Origin: Zymomonas mobilis
Lineage (GTDB): Bacteria; Pseudomonadota; Alphaproteobacteria; Sphingomonadales; Sphingomonadaceae
DNA: 64,000 nucleotides
Direction: 5' to 3'
Assembly: GCF_006715975.1 (NCBI RefSeq)
Contig: NZ_VFOF01000001.1
Coordinates: 1,126,001 to 1,190,000 of the forward strand
Position 1 is the first letter of the stretch. Each line of letters starts with the position of its first letter. Below the pieces are notes generated by a model. It made no database searches. It saw nothing but the letters and a program-made list of their open reading frames with translations, and was not told the origin of the DNA. Made by a program: the position numbers and the translations under genes. Positions 55,594-64,000 of the stretch are shown piece by piece.

Positions 55594-56085
55594 ATGGTTG
55601 CCGCACCAGATCGCTTAATTACTCTCGCCGTTGTTACAGGGGCGCATGGTATAACAGGAGAGGTGCGGCTTAAGCCTTTCACCGAAGATGCGGCACAATT
55701 CAAAGCTTACGGCATTTTTAGTGCAAATGGCACATCTTTGACTCTGAAAAAACTGCGACCTGACCCAAAAGGCTGGGTCGCTCGTTTTTCAGAAATAACC
55801 GACCGAAATCAGGCGGAAGCTTTGCGCGGCACCAGCTTAACAGTGCCTCGTAAAGCTCTGCCAGATTTACCGGCCGATGAATATTATCATGTTGATTTAA
55901 TCGGTCTGCCTTGCATTGACTCTTCAGGAAAGCCTGTTGGCATTTCTGTTGCAGTCGAAAATTATGGCGCAGGCGATATCATCGAAATTGAAAAAGCTGA
56001 TCAAAAGCGTTTCATGGTGCCGGTTGTTCCAGCCGTAGACGTTCATGATGATCATCTTGTTATTGCGGCCGATTTCATCGAATGA
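55594..56085 (+). CDS. rimM: Ribosome maturation factor RimM
   Basis: 163 residues. [19 protein letters not shown] and the PRC-like end are diagnostic. It assists 30S head assembly with S19. It begins 3 nt after rpsP and overlaps trmD by 4 nt. Confidence 0.95.
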   Translation: MVAAPDRLITLAVVTGAHGITGEVRLKPFTEDAAQFKAYGIFSANGTSLTLKKLRPDPKGWVARFSEITDRNQAEALRGTSLTVPRKALPDLPADEYYHVDLIGLPCIDSSGKPVGISVAVENYGAGDIIEIEKADQKRFMVPVVPAVDVHDDHLVIAADFIE

Positions 56086-56831
56086 CCAAGCCTTTCTCTG
56101 CTTCTGTCTTAACGCTTTATCCAGAAATGTTTCCCGGGCCTTTGGGGCATAGCCTTGCAGGTCGCGCTTTGGAAAACGGTCTCTGGTCACTTGATACAGT
56201 TCCTATTCGCGATTTTGCCACTGATCGTCACCATACGGTTGATGATACGCCTGCGGGTGGTGGTGCCGGTATGGTTATGCGTCCTGACATTTTGGCGCGG
56301 GCGCTAGATCATAGCTGTGAAAAACATCCTGATCTTCCGATTTTGGCGATGACGCCGCGCGGTTATCCGCTAACACAGTCAAAAGTCAGATCGTTGTCCC
56401 AAGGGGCGGGCGCTATTATTATTTGTGGCCGTTTCGAAGGTATGGATGAACGTTTGTTTGAAGCCAGAGCTATAGAACCCGTTTCTGTGGGTGATTATAT
56501 CCTTTCAGGCGGAGAAATGGCGGCTTTAACCCTGTTAGATGCTTGCATCCGGCTTATACCTGGCGTAATGGGCAAAATCACAAGTGGGGAAGACGAAAGC
56601 TTTGAAACAGGCTTGCTGGAATACCCACAATATACCCGTCCGGTTGAATGGGAAGGGTTATCGATTCCCGAAGTGTTACGATCTGGGAATCACGCGCATA
56701 TCAAGGCATGGCGGCAAGCTATGTCTGAACGCGATACAAGGCTAAGGCGGCCGGACCTTTGGGAACGCTACAGGAGCGTTCAGGCTAGTCGCCCTCTGGC
56801 GCGTAACAAAAAAGACAGGAATGAAAAATGA
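56082..56831 (+). CDS. trmD: tRNA (guanine-37-N1)-methyltransferase TrmD
   Basis: 249 residues. The knot motif [14 protein letters not shown] and [13 protein letters not shown] are present. It methylates G37 to prevent frameshifting. ATGA overlaps on both sides (rimM and rplS). Confidence 0.96.
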   Translation: MTKPFSASVLTLYPEMFPGPLGHSLAGRALENGLWSLDTVPIRDFATDRHHTVDDTPAGGGAGMVMRPDILARALDHSCEKHPDLPILAMTPRGYPLTQSKVRSLSQGAGAIIICGRFEGMDERLFEARAIEPVSVGDYILSGGEMAALTLLDACIRLIPGVMGKITSGEDESFETGLLEYPQYTRPVEWEGLSIPEVLRSGNHAHIKAWRQAMSERDTRLRRPDLWERYRSVQASRPLARNKKDRNEK

Positions 56832-57205
56832 ATCTTATTCAGACTCTTGAAGCCGAACAGATCGCCAAATTACAAGAAAATAAGTCTATTCCTGATTTTC
56901 GCGCTGGTGATACTTTAAAAGTCGGTGTGCGCGTTGTTGAAGGCGAACGCATTCGTATTCAGTTCTACGAAGGTGTCTGCATCGCTCGCTCCAACAAAGC
57001 TATCGGTTCTTCTTTCACGGTGCGGAAAATTTCCTTCGGTGAAGGTGTGGAACGTGTATTCCCGATTTACTCACCGAATGTAGATTCAATCGAAGTTGTT
57101 CGTCGTGGTGTGGTTCGTCGCGCTAAACTTTACTATCTGCGTGGCCGTAGAGGTAAAGCTGCTCGTATCGCAGAACGTCGTGATACCCGCGCAAATAAAA
57201 AATAA
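56828..57205 (+). CDS. rplS: Ribosomal protein L19
   Basis: 125 residues. [20 protein letters not shown] and [19 protein letters not shown] are typical. Last gene of the ffh operon; a strong terminator follows. Confidence 0.97.
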   Translation: MNLIQTLEAEQIAKLQENKSIPDFRAGDTLKVGVRVVEGERIRIQFYEGVCIARSNKAIGSSFTVRKISFGEGVERVFPIYSPNVDSIEVVRRGVVRRAKLYYLRGRRGKAARIAERRDTRANKK

Positions 57206-57236
57206 GACCAAAAAACTTTTAAAGTTTTTTTTACAA

Positions 57237-57275
57237 AATAAGGGCATCGTTCTTCGGTGCCCTTATTTTTTTATT
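57237..57275 (+). terminator. rplS terminator
   Basis: AATAAGGGCATCG pairs with CGGTGCCCTTATT (13 bp with one G-T wobble, 5-nt loop) followed by T7, 32 nt past rplS. Confidence 0.9.
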
Positions 57276-57346
57276 AACTTATATTTTACTTTTCTTATCT
57301 AAATATATTATAAAACATGAAGCGGTAATTTTTTAAGGAAGACTTT

Positions 57347-57526
57347 ATGTCTAAAAAAAATATTCTACCGCAGGACGTTAACAATCTTCTAAAAGATATC
57401 AGCCAGCCTGATTTTTCTTATCGTGTATACGATAACCGCAACCCTGTAGAATGGCATAATTGGCCTCTTTTAGAAAAAGCTGCGGACTATATTGCTTGGA
57501 AGCACAAGCAAAACGTCAATATTTGA
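57347..57526 (+). CDS. bcsR: BcsR-like small protein, first gene of the cellulose operon
   Basis: 59 residues with AAGGAAG five nt before the ATG. The segment PVEWHNWPLLEKAADYIA resembles the WPLLAEFA region of enterobacterial BcsR, and LPQDVNNLLKDISQPDFSYR the preceding helix. It sits directly before bcsQ. BcsR helps BcsQ and BcsE regulate assembly of the cellulose secretion machine. Assignment is from this motif, size and position. Confidence 0.75.
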   Translation: MSKKNILPQDVNNLLKDISQPDFSYRVYDNRNPVEWHNWPLLEKAADYIAWKHKQNVNI

Positions 57527-57583
57527 AGTAAATATTATTAAGTTGGTCTTAAAAAACCACGTTTTTTTTAAGAAAGTTTTTCT

Positions 57584-58213
57584 ATGTTGGTGTTGTTTCA
57601 TTCTTTCAAAGGGGGAGTGGGGGTCTCCACTGTTGCGGCCAATATCGCACTCTCACTTGCCCGCTTTCACCAGAAGGTGGCGATTGCAGATTTGACACGC
57701 CAACAATCCCTGAATTTTCATATCGGTATTCAAGAAGAAGATATTCCTTTCTTGTCCAGCGATAATATCGAAGAATTATATAATGCTTCGAAAGAGTTCG
57801 AAGAAGATGGTGGTATTGTGATTGCCGATATCGGAACAGAGATCGCTCATCATACCATACCGGAAGAGAATATCCTGAATATCTCTATTATCTCTCCGAA
57901 TGCCGGATGTATGGCTCTTTTTCCCGAAGCTTTCGATAAAAAGCATTATTACATTATCAATAATGAGAATGAGCGCTATAATTTCTCACGGGCAGCATCA
58001 CAGTTCGTGCAAGATATGGTTCAGGATAATTTGATTGGGATTATCCGTCAGGATGAAGCGGTCAATGAAGCTTTGGGCAAACTTCAGCCTTTAAATCTTT
58101 ACCAACCTGAAAGCGCTGCTCTAAAAGATTTTAACCACTGCGCGCATCAACTTTTAAGAATGATCGGGATTAACACTTCGCTTCATGTGGGGGAGGTAGC
58201 CGATGCTTCGTAA
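57584..58213 (+). CDS. bcsQ: Cellulose biosynthesis ATPase BcsQ (MinD/ParA-like)
   Basis: 209 residues. The deviant Walker A reads KGGVGVST, where the usual GK(S/T) lysine is Val, as in BcsQ relatives (GGVGTT). IADIGTE and RQDEAVNEALGKLQPLN match BcsQ. It is shorter than enterobacterial BcsQ (about 250). It helps position the cellulose complex. It overlaps bcsA by 11 nt. A T8 tract precedes it at about 57562. Confidence 0.85.
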   Translation: MLVLFHSFKGGVGVSTVAANIALSLARFHQKVAIADLTRQQSLNFHIGIQEEDIPFLSSDNIEELYNASKEFEEDGGIVIADIGTEIAHHTIPEENILNISIISPNAGCMALFPEAFDKKHYYIINNENERYNFSRAASQFVQDMVQDNLIGIIRQDEAVNEALGKLQPLNLYQPESAALKDFNHCAHQLLRMIGINTSLHVGEVADAS

Positions 58214-60380
58214 AAGTCGCATAAAAATTAATAAGCTGCTTTCCGAAGCTAAATATATTTTGGAGCATGTGTGGGATTCATTCCTGCAATGGCCATTGGT
58301 TTTCCTGATTGCCGCTGCTGCAATTATGGTTATTTCGGTACCTTTGCCGTTATATTACCAGTGGGTCTATGGCGTGTTTTTCATGGGCTTGACGCTGCTT
58401 ATTGATCGCAACCCAAGCCACTACGCTTCCATTGTTATCTGTCTTTCTTCTATTTTAACTTCGACCCGATACATCTTCTGGCGCATTACACAGACATTGC
58501 GTTTTGACCATATCATGGATGCAATTTTCGGTAGCATCCTGTTTATGGCTGAACTCTATGCCTGGGCGATCCTGATCTTGGGATTATTTCAAATTTTATG
58601 GCCGATGCAGCGTCCCGTTATCCCGCTGTCGGGGAAGGATGAAGATTTACCCACCATTGACGTTTTTATTCCGACTTTTAACGAAAGTATGGAAATCGTC
58701 AGGAATACCGTCTTTGCGGCAATGGGGATGGATTACCCAAAAGATCGCTTTAAAGTCTATCTTCTCGATGATGGTAATCGGGAAGAATTTCGTATTTTTG
58801 CCGAGCAAGCTGGCTGTAATTACCTAACCCGAACCGACAATTTGAATGCAAAGGCCGGTAACCTCAATGCCGCTTTGAAAAAGACATCGGGTGAGTTGGT
58901 CTGTATTTTTGACTGTGACCATGTGCCGACAAGGGCTTTTCTACAGCTAACCGTTGGATGGTTACAAAAAGAACCCAATCTGGCTTTGGTGCAGACTCCC
59001 CATTTCTTCTATTCTCCTGATCCTATCCAAAAAAATGTTCCGGGTGGTAGCGAATTGCCGGGGGATAATGAATTGTTCTACGGCACGGTGCAGCGCGGGA
59101 ATGATTTATGGGATGCCACCTTCTTCTGTGGATCTTGCGCCATTCTTCGTCGCGCAGCCTTAGAAGAAAATGATGGATTTTCAGGCGAAACCGTGACCGA
59201 AGATGCTCATACCGCCTTAAGAATCCAACGACGTGGATGGGATACGGCCTATATCAATATCCGCCTTTCTGCCGGCCTCGCGACAGACACCTTACTTGCC
59301 CATATCAAGCAGCGTGCCCGCTGGGCGCGTGGTATGACCCAGATTTTGCGGGTTGATAATCCGCTATGGGGTAAAGGGCTGACGATTGCGCAACGGCTTT
59401 GCTATATGAATGCTTTGCTTCATTATCAATTTGCCTTGCCACGGGTCATCTTCCTGATCTCGCCCTTGGCGTTTATTCTATTCAATTCCAGTATTATTCA
59501 CTCCTCGGCCGTCATGGTTTTTGCCTATGCCATTCCGCATCTTTTTATGTCGCTCTGGGCGCATGAAAGATTGAGTAGTGGGCGGAGACAACCTTTCTGG
59601 GGTGAAATCAACGAAACCCTGTTGGCGTTTCATCTGATCAAACCAACGCTCATCACTATTTTTAACCCGAAAAAAGGGAAGTTTAACGTCACGGATAAGG
59701 GCGAAAGAAGTGAAGATGATTATTTCGATCTTCGTTCCGTCCGTCCTCATCTGATAACGACCGCTTTCTTATTTCTGGGCTTGGTCGTCGGTACGATTAA
59801 GCTGATTTATGCCGATTATTTCCATATCCAGAGTTCAGTTCTGGTGCTCAACATCCTTTGGGCAAGCTTTAACTTCATTATTTTACTCGCATCCGTCGCT
59901 GTTGCGAATGAAAGCCGACAAGTCAGGAATACAGTCCGTTTTCCTTTCCAGATTCCTTTCTCAGCCTATTTCGATGACGGTCATGTTATTGATTCTGTAA
60001 CAGATAACATCTCGTTAGGTGGGTTGGCATTTTCGTTACCCAAAAATTATGAACTGGCAGACAGGGACATTACCGAAATTTCTATGAAGGTAGATAATCG
60101 GTCTTTTGCTTTGCCTGTTAAAATCGTCAGCAGAAGCGGTGCTCTTGTCCGCCTGCAATTTGAAACGGCATCCATGTCAGAACAGAAAAAACTGGTCGCG
60201 GCATTGATGGGGCAGGCCGATGCATGGCAGCATTATGGCCCTGAGGAAAAACCCGTTTCCACCATCGCATCCATGAAACACATTCTTAAAATTATCTTTG
60301 GTCTGCTGCGTTACCGTCCCCAAAAACGGATCAACAAAAAAGCGGCGATTAAGAATGAGAAGGGGGCAGTACAGAAATGA
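58203..60380 (+). CDS. bcsA: Cellulose synthase catalytic subunit with PilZ domain
   Basis: 725 residues. Family-2 glycosyltransferase motifs: DDG (189-191), DCD (237-239), TED (332-334), QRARW (370-374) and FFCGSC. About eight membrane helices surround it. Near 575-680 the PilZ domain shows RxxxR (RNTVR) and DNISLGG, so it should bind cyclic-di-GMP. It polymerises UDP-glucose and extrudes the glucan. Overlaps bcsB by 4 nt. Confidence 0.96.
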   Translation: MLRKSRIKINKLLSEAKYILEHVWDSFLQWPLVFLIAAAAIMVISVPLPLYYQWVYGVFFMGLTLLIDRNPSHYASIVICLSSILTSTRYIFWRITQTLRFDHIMDAIFGSILFMAELYAWAILILGLFQILWPMQRPVIPLSGKDEDLPTIDVFIPTFNESMEIVRNTVFAAMGMDYPKDRFKVYLLDDGNREEFRIFAEQAGCNYLTRTDNLNAKAGNLNAALKKTSGELVCIFDCDHVPTRAFLQLTVGWLQKEPNLALVQTPHFFYSPDPIQKNVPGGSELPGDNELFYGTVQRGNDLWDATFFCGSCAILRRAALEENDGFSGETVTEDAHTALRIQRRGWDTAYINIRLSAGLATDTLLAHIKQRARWARGMTQILRVDNPLWGKGLTIAQRLCYMNALLHYQFALPRVIFLISPLAFILFNSSIIHSSAVMVFAYAIPHLFMSLWAHERLSSGRRQPFWGEINETLLAFHLIKPTLITIFNPKKGKFNVTDKGERSEDDYFDLRSVRPHLITTAFLFLGLVVGTIKLIYADYFHIQSSVLVLNILWASFNFIILLASVAVANESRQVRNTVRFPFQIPFSAYFDDGHVIDSVTDNISLGGLAFSLPKNYELADRDITEISMKVDNRSFALPVKIVSRSGALVRLQFETASMSEQKKLVAALMGQADAWQHYGPEEKPVSTIASMKHILKIIFGLLRYRPQKRINKKAAIKNEKGAVQK

Positions 60381-62701
60381 AAAACGCAAAAAAAGCAACA
60401 GTAGCCAGCTTAATGCTTCTGACGCTATCGGGTGCTTCTTATAGCCAGATTGCTGGAGCAGCATCTGTCAAACGGACAGCGCGTGCTTCTGCCGATGTAA
60501 CAGCTGCTGCTGTTGATACGCTTCCCGTACCAGCCACCGCCCATCAAGGCCGCCTGTCTTTTGAAAGTATTGGCGTAGGCCAGACTATTCATCTGGTCGG
60601 TGTAAACGGCGAAATGGGTATTCCTTTCGGTCTTAGAAATGACGAAACTGTCGCTAAGGCTAGCCTCAGACTAAGTGTCAGCTATTCTCCGGCTTTATTA
60701 AGTGACCTGAGCCATCTGATTATTCTGGTGAATAACGAAATTATCCGTTCCGTGCCGCTTTTGCGTGAGAATGCGAATGGTTTGGAAATCGTTATTCCTG
60801 TTGATCCCGCGATATTTCTGCCTGGTGAAAATCGGATCAATCTTCGTTTTATCGGCCATTATACCCGAGATTGTGAAGATCCTGTCCATAGCTCGTTATG
60901 GATGAATATCTCTAACAAGCGGTCATTCCTTGATCTCGAAATGGTTAAGACACCTCTTCAGGCTGATCTTGAACGTTTGCCTGCACCGTTTTTTGATCGT
61001 TTCGAAACGGGGCGGTTAAACTTACCCTTTATCTTCCGCGCTAATCCCAGTGAAGATATGCTGGAAGCAGCAGGCTATGTCGCTTCATGGATTGGTAGCT
61101 CTCGTGGTTTCAGAGGCGCTTCTTTCCAGCCTGTTACAGATGGTATTCCGGCTGGTAACGGCATTGTCTTTACAACAGGACGTAATCCAATCGCCGGATT
61201 AGGTGATGATCACATCACGGGCCCCACCATTGCGATTGTCAAAAACCCGAATGACGCAAGCAGCCAATTGCTTGTCGTTATGGGACGTAACGGAGAAGAG
61301 TTAAAACAAGCTGCCGCCGTATTGGCAACAAGAAGCGCGACTTTGGAAGGGCAACGGGTTGTTGTCGACGATGTTAAAATCCCTACCTACAAACCCTATG
61401 AAGCGCCTAAATGGATCAGAACCGATCGGCCGGTTAAATTATCCGAATTAATCCAGTCGCCACAGGATTTAATCGGTAACAGCATTATGCCAGGTCCCTT
61501 AGAAGTGAACTTCAAGTCGGCGCCTGACCTTTTCTTCTGGCCTTATTCAGGTCCAAGAATGGATGTCAAATATCGCTATCCTTATGGAAGCTGGCTTGAT
61601 CGCAAACGATCACGATTGGATATCTCGCTTAACCAGCAATATGTTTCTACTTTGCCAATCGGTGAAAAAACATGGATCGATAGATTACTGGGACGTGACG
61701 GCGCGGTCGGCATCCGGAATCGTGGTAAACGCTCCATTCCGTCCTACACGCTTGCCCCAAGCAACTATCTCAGCTTCTTTTATGATTTACAGCTGGCTGA
61801 TAAAGGGCGTTGTCAGGCTGTTTTACCGAATAATGTTCGCTCTTCAATTGACCCCGACAGTAGTATCAATCTGATGCATGCTCATCATTTGGCACGCTTG
61901 CCTGATTTGGGTCTATTTGCAGGGGCGGGTTATCCCTTCACTAGAATTGCCGATCTCGGCAACAGCACCATTCTAATGGAAGAGCATCCGACAGCAGGCG
62001 CTATTCAGGCCTATCTTGGTTTGATGGCACGCTTTAGTAGCTTTACTGGTGCGGCTGTGACGCGTGTTACGGTGCAAGAAGGCATTAACCCTGACCGCCT
62101 TAAAGGTCGGGATCTCCTGATCATTGGCGGCCCATCCTTGTCAGAAAACAACCTTCTGGAAAATGCGCCGGTGCGTTGGAATGGTCAGCATATGACCTTG
62201 AAAGAAAGGCCACTGGTCAGCCGCCTTTATAATTTCCTGCATATGACCAGCCCTGACGTTCCGACCTATCCTGATCAAGATGTCGCTGCGACGATTTCGT
62301 CTCCTGAATTTGAAGGCTTGATGGCATGGCGTTCACCTTTTGATAGAAGTCATGATGCGGTTGCTTTGCTTGCTGTAGATCAGAATAAATTACCTAATTT
62401 TGTCCAAGCTTTTGATAAAAAACAAAATGATGGGCAAATAAAAGGTGATCTCGCGCTTAATACTATAAACGGAATACGAAGCTTTCAGGTCGGATCATTA
62501 TACTGGCGTGGTTCTGTTCCATTTTGGTTATGGATTGGTTACTGGATTAGTAACCATCCGTTAGTAATGATTGTGGTAACGTTATGCGTCGCGCTTCTGC
62601 TGGCTGTTCCAATCGGGACCCTTCTTAGAATTCAGCAAAAACGCCGGCTTAAGCATTCCTCCACAGCGGAGGTTTCAGAAAACGATGAGTCCGAAGAATG
62701 A
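60377..62701 (+). CDS. bcsB: Cellulose synthase regulatory/periplasmic subunit BcsB
   Basis: 774 residues. A signal peptide, then carbohydrate-binding and flavodoxin-like domains (LNLPFIFRANPSEDMLEAA, DLLIIGGPSLSE), and a C-terminal anchor helix (VMIVVTLCVALLLAVPIG). It guides the glucan through the periplasm. ATGA overlap with bcsC. Confidence 0.95.
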   Translation: MKNAKKATVASLMLLTLSGASYSQIAGAASVKRTARASADVTAAAVDTLPVPATAHQGRLSFESIGVGQTIHLVGVNGEMGIPFGLRNDETVAKASLRLSVSYSPALLSDLSHLIILVNNEIIRSVPLLRENANGLEIVIPVDPAIFLPGENRINLRFIGHYTRDCEDPVHSSLWMNISNKRSFLDLEMVKTPLQADLERLPAPFFDRFETGRLNLPFIFRANPSEDMLEAAGYVASWIGSSRGFRGASFQPVTDGIPAGNGIVFTTGRNPIAGLGDDHITGPTIAIVKNPNDASSQLLVVMGRNGEELKQAAAVLATRSATLEGQRVVVDDVKIPTYKPYEAPKWIRTDRPVKLSELIQSPQDLIGNSIMPGPLEVNFKSAPDLFFWPYSGPRMDVKYRYPYGSWLDRKRSRLDISLNQQYVSTLPIGEKTWIDRLLGRDGAVGIRNRGKRSIPSYTLAPSNYLSFFYDLQLADKGRCQAVLPNNVRSSIDPDSSINLMHAHHLARLPDLGLFAGAGYPFTRIADLGNSTILMEEHPTAGAIQAYLGLMARFSSFTGAAVTRVTVQEGINPDRLKGRDLLIIGGPSLSENNLLENAPVRWNGQHMTLKERPLVSRLYNFLHMTSPDVPTYPDQDVAATISSPEFEGLMAWRSPFDRSHDAVALLAVDQNKLPNFVQAFDKKQNDGQIKGDLALNTINGIRSFQVGSLYWRGSVPFWLWIGYWISNHPLVMIVVTLCVALLLAVPIGTLLRIQQKRRLKHSSTAEVSENDESEE

Positions 62702-64000
62702 AACGTATAACAGGCATTACCCTCGCTTCGTCCTTGGCTGGCGCCATGATGCTGGGTTCGCTTGCTGTTGACCCACTACCAGCAAGCGTAAGCAAGAACC
62801 CCACGACGGGTAAAAATGCAGGAGCTTCCAAAACCGGTGCAACCACCGGTAGCGGTAGCGCTATCCAGTTATTGCGTAATCAGGCTGTTTTCTGGAAAAA
62901 TAGAGGCCGGAATGATCTCGCTGCCAATGCATGGCAGCGATTGCTGGAGATCGATCCTAACAATAAAATGGCTAAACAGGCCTTGCAGGAAACAACTTTT
63001 GTTCCGGCAGCACCTGAAAACGATAATTCTGCATCACTGCCGTCTTCATCGGCCAAAAGCAAAAACATTGTTACCGGTCAAGGTGGGCGTTCATTTCCAA
63101 CAGGCTTAACGCCTTCTGCACGCGCAGGCAGAATACGTTTGGAAGGTTTTAATGCCTTTCAAAATAACCAGCTTGATCTTGCCGAACAGAGATTTAGACG
63201 CGCTTTAGCGCTTTATGCCCATGATAAAGACGCCTTGGGTGGTCTGGGTATTATCCGTTTAAAACAGCATCGTTATCCGGACGCGATCCGTTTTCTGGAA
63301 GAAGCCTCTTCGGATAAAGAAGGCTGGCGCTGGGCAAATGCGTTATCCTCTGCTCGTTTTTATGGTCGATTCGATGAAGCACAGGCGGCCAGTCGGTCAA
63401 ACCAGCTTGACAAAGCTCAGTCCATTTTGGAGCAGTTACAAGGGCAACAAGGCGGCGACCAAACGGTTTCCAACGCTCTTTTGGCTGATATCTATGCGCG
63501 TCAGGGACAATACGACAAGGCAATGGCGCTTTATGACAAATTAGGTAGCTCCGCCGATGCTGTCACCGTAGCCCGCCTACGGAGTCAGGAAAACGGGATT
63601 AAAGCCAGAAAAGCGTTATCCCAAGGCGACTATGCCCATGCAGAGCAGTATTTCAGAACCGCTATTGTCAATGATATTGCCAATCCGTGGTTACGGCTCG
63701 ATTATGCGCGTTTGTTATTAAAAGAAGGGCATCGCCCCGAAGCGGTCAGCTTGATCCGTCCGTTAGAAGATCAGGCTTCTTCGGAAGAAGCGATCTATGC
63801 GGCCAGTCTTTTTTGGCAGGAAATGGGCGATAACAGCCATGTTATCAATCTTGTCAATCGTATCCCTGATGATGCCCGCACGCCTCTGATGAATAAAATT
63901 GCAGAAGATGCGGATATCAACATTGCTTTGTCACGGGCAAAGCGGATGAGCCTGTATGGGCGGCGCGGGGATGCCATTGGCCTATTACGTTCTTTAGCCA
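62698..64000 (+). CDS. bcsC: Cellulose export TPR protein BcsC, N-terminal part (open at right edge)
   Basis: 434 codons are visible from ATG at 62698 (ATGA overlap with bcsB). A signal peptide (MKRITGITLASSLAGAMM region) and Thr/Ser-rich linker precede TPR repeats (NQAVFWKNRGRNDLAANAWQ; LADIYARQGQYDKAMALYD). The C-terminal outer-membrane barrel lies beyond the window. No bcsZ cellulase lies between bcsB and this gene. Confidence 0.9.
   Translation, partial: MKRITGITLASSLAGAMMLGSLAVDPLPASVSKNPTTGKNAGASKTGATTGSGSAIQLLRNQAVFWKNRGRNDLAANAWQRLLEIDPNNKMAKQALQETTFVPAAPENDNSASLPSSSAKSKNIVTGQGGRSFPTGLTPSARAGRIRLEGFNAFQNNQLDLAEQRFRRALALYAHDKDALGGLGIIRLKQHRYPDAIRFLEEASSDKEGWRWANALSSARFYGRFDEAQAASRSNQLDKAQSILEQLQGQQGGDQTVSNALLADIYARQGQYDKAMALYDKLGSSADAVTVARLRSQENGIKARKALSQGDYAHAEQYFRTAIVNDIANPWLRLDYARLLLKEGHRPEAVSLIRPLEDQASSEEAIYAASLFWQEMGDNSHVINLVNRIPDDARTPLMNKIAEDADINIALSRAKRMSLYGRRGDAIGLLRSLA

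Overview
The window reads as chromosomal DNA of a sphingomonad-type alphaproteobacterium with unusually low GC for that group. Gene families, gene order and protein sequences fit Zymomonas mobilis best; this rests on recognition, not on a database search. I see no prophage, insertion sequence, plasmid module or CRISPR array. Almost everything is core genome with a few accessory islands.

Layout. 1-5100 (minus): RNase E/G-type nuclease (partial), maf and infA, then a complete Mla phospholipid-transport operon (mlaE-mlaF-mlaD-lipoprotein). 5100-7540 (minus): a polyamine pair, a deoxyhypusine-synthase-like enzyme and a PLP ornithine decarboxylase, the latter behind a structured leader that resembles the alphaproteobacterial speF RNA. 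7770-10450: alpha/beta-hydrolase-like protein, cysteine desulfurase, queC. 10600-13610: anaerobic ribonucleotide reductase. Its large chain stops before the glycyl-radical segment, and that segment is a separate 62-residue gene, followed by nrdG; tandem NrdR boxes and a terminator-like hairpin precede nrdD. 13690-20200: ABC exporter, rlmN (frameshifted), cfa, an EF-hand protein, argG. 20340-22570: tRNA-Thr, a small conserved-looking ORF, aerobic nrdA. 22575-26550: a very AT-rich gap and a large TonB-dependent receptor. 26700-29870: tRNA-Arg, Nudix hydrolase, a TPM-domain protein split in two, lemA, mscL. 29950-35620: a Pho regulon (OprP-like porin and pstSCAB with a PHO-box array between them). 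35970-43960: purC, parC, a GGDEF/EAL protein, CCA-adding enzyme, GNAT, folB. 44020-48240: sodB and a phage-shock (Psp) system, pspF divergent from a sigma-54-driven operon that starts with a TonB-C-like secreted protein. 48380-53360: sufE, a lone SecD-P1-head-like protein, a J-domain protein, rnpB, and ftsY-mtaB-dapF. 53690-57210: the SRP/ribosome operon ffh, rpsP, rimM, trmD, rplS. 57350-64000: a cellulose synthase operon bcsR-Q-A-B-C, open at the right edge.

How the parts connect. Both aerobic (nrdA) and anaerobic (nrdD/G) deoxynucleotide synthesis lie within 12 kb, consistent with a facultative fermenter. Envelope functions dominate: Mla lipid transport, Psp stress response, cyclopropane lipids, MscL, Pho porin and Pst uptake, and cellulose export. 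The GGDEF/EAL protein could set the cyclic-di-GMP that the BcsA PilZ domain senses.

The most interesting items are the split glycyl-radical reductase with its regulatory leader, the pseudoknot-like leader of the decarboxylase, the TonB-C-like first gene of the Psp operon, the lone SecD-P1-head protein, and single-base homopolymer frameshifts in rlmN and the TPM gene.
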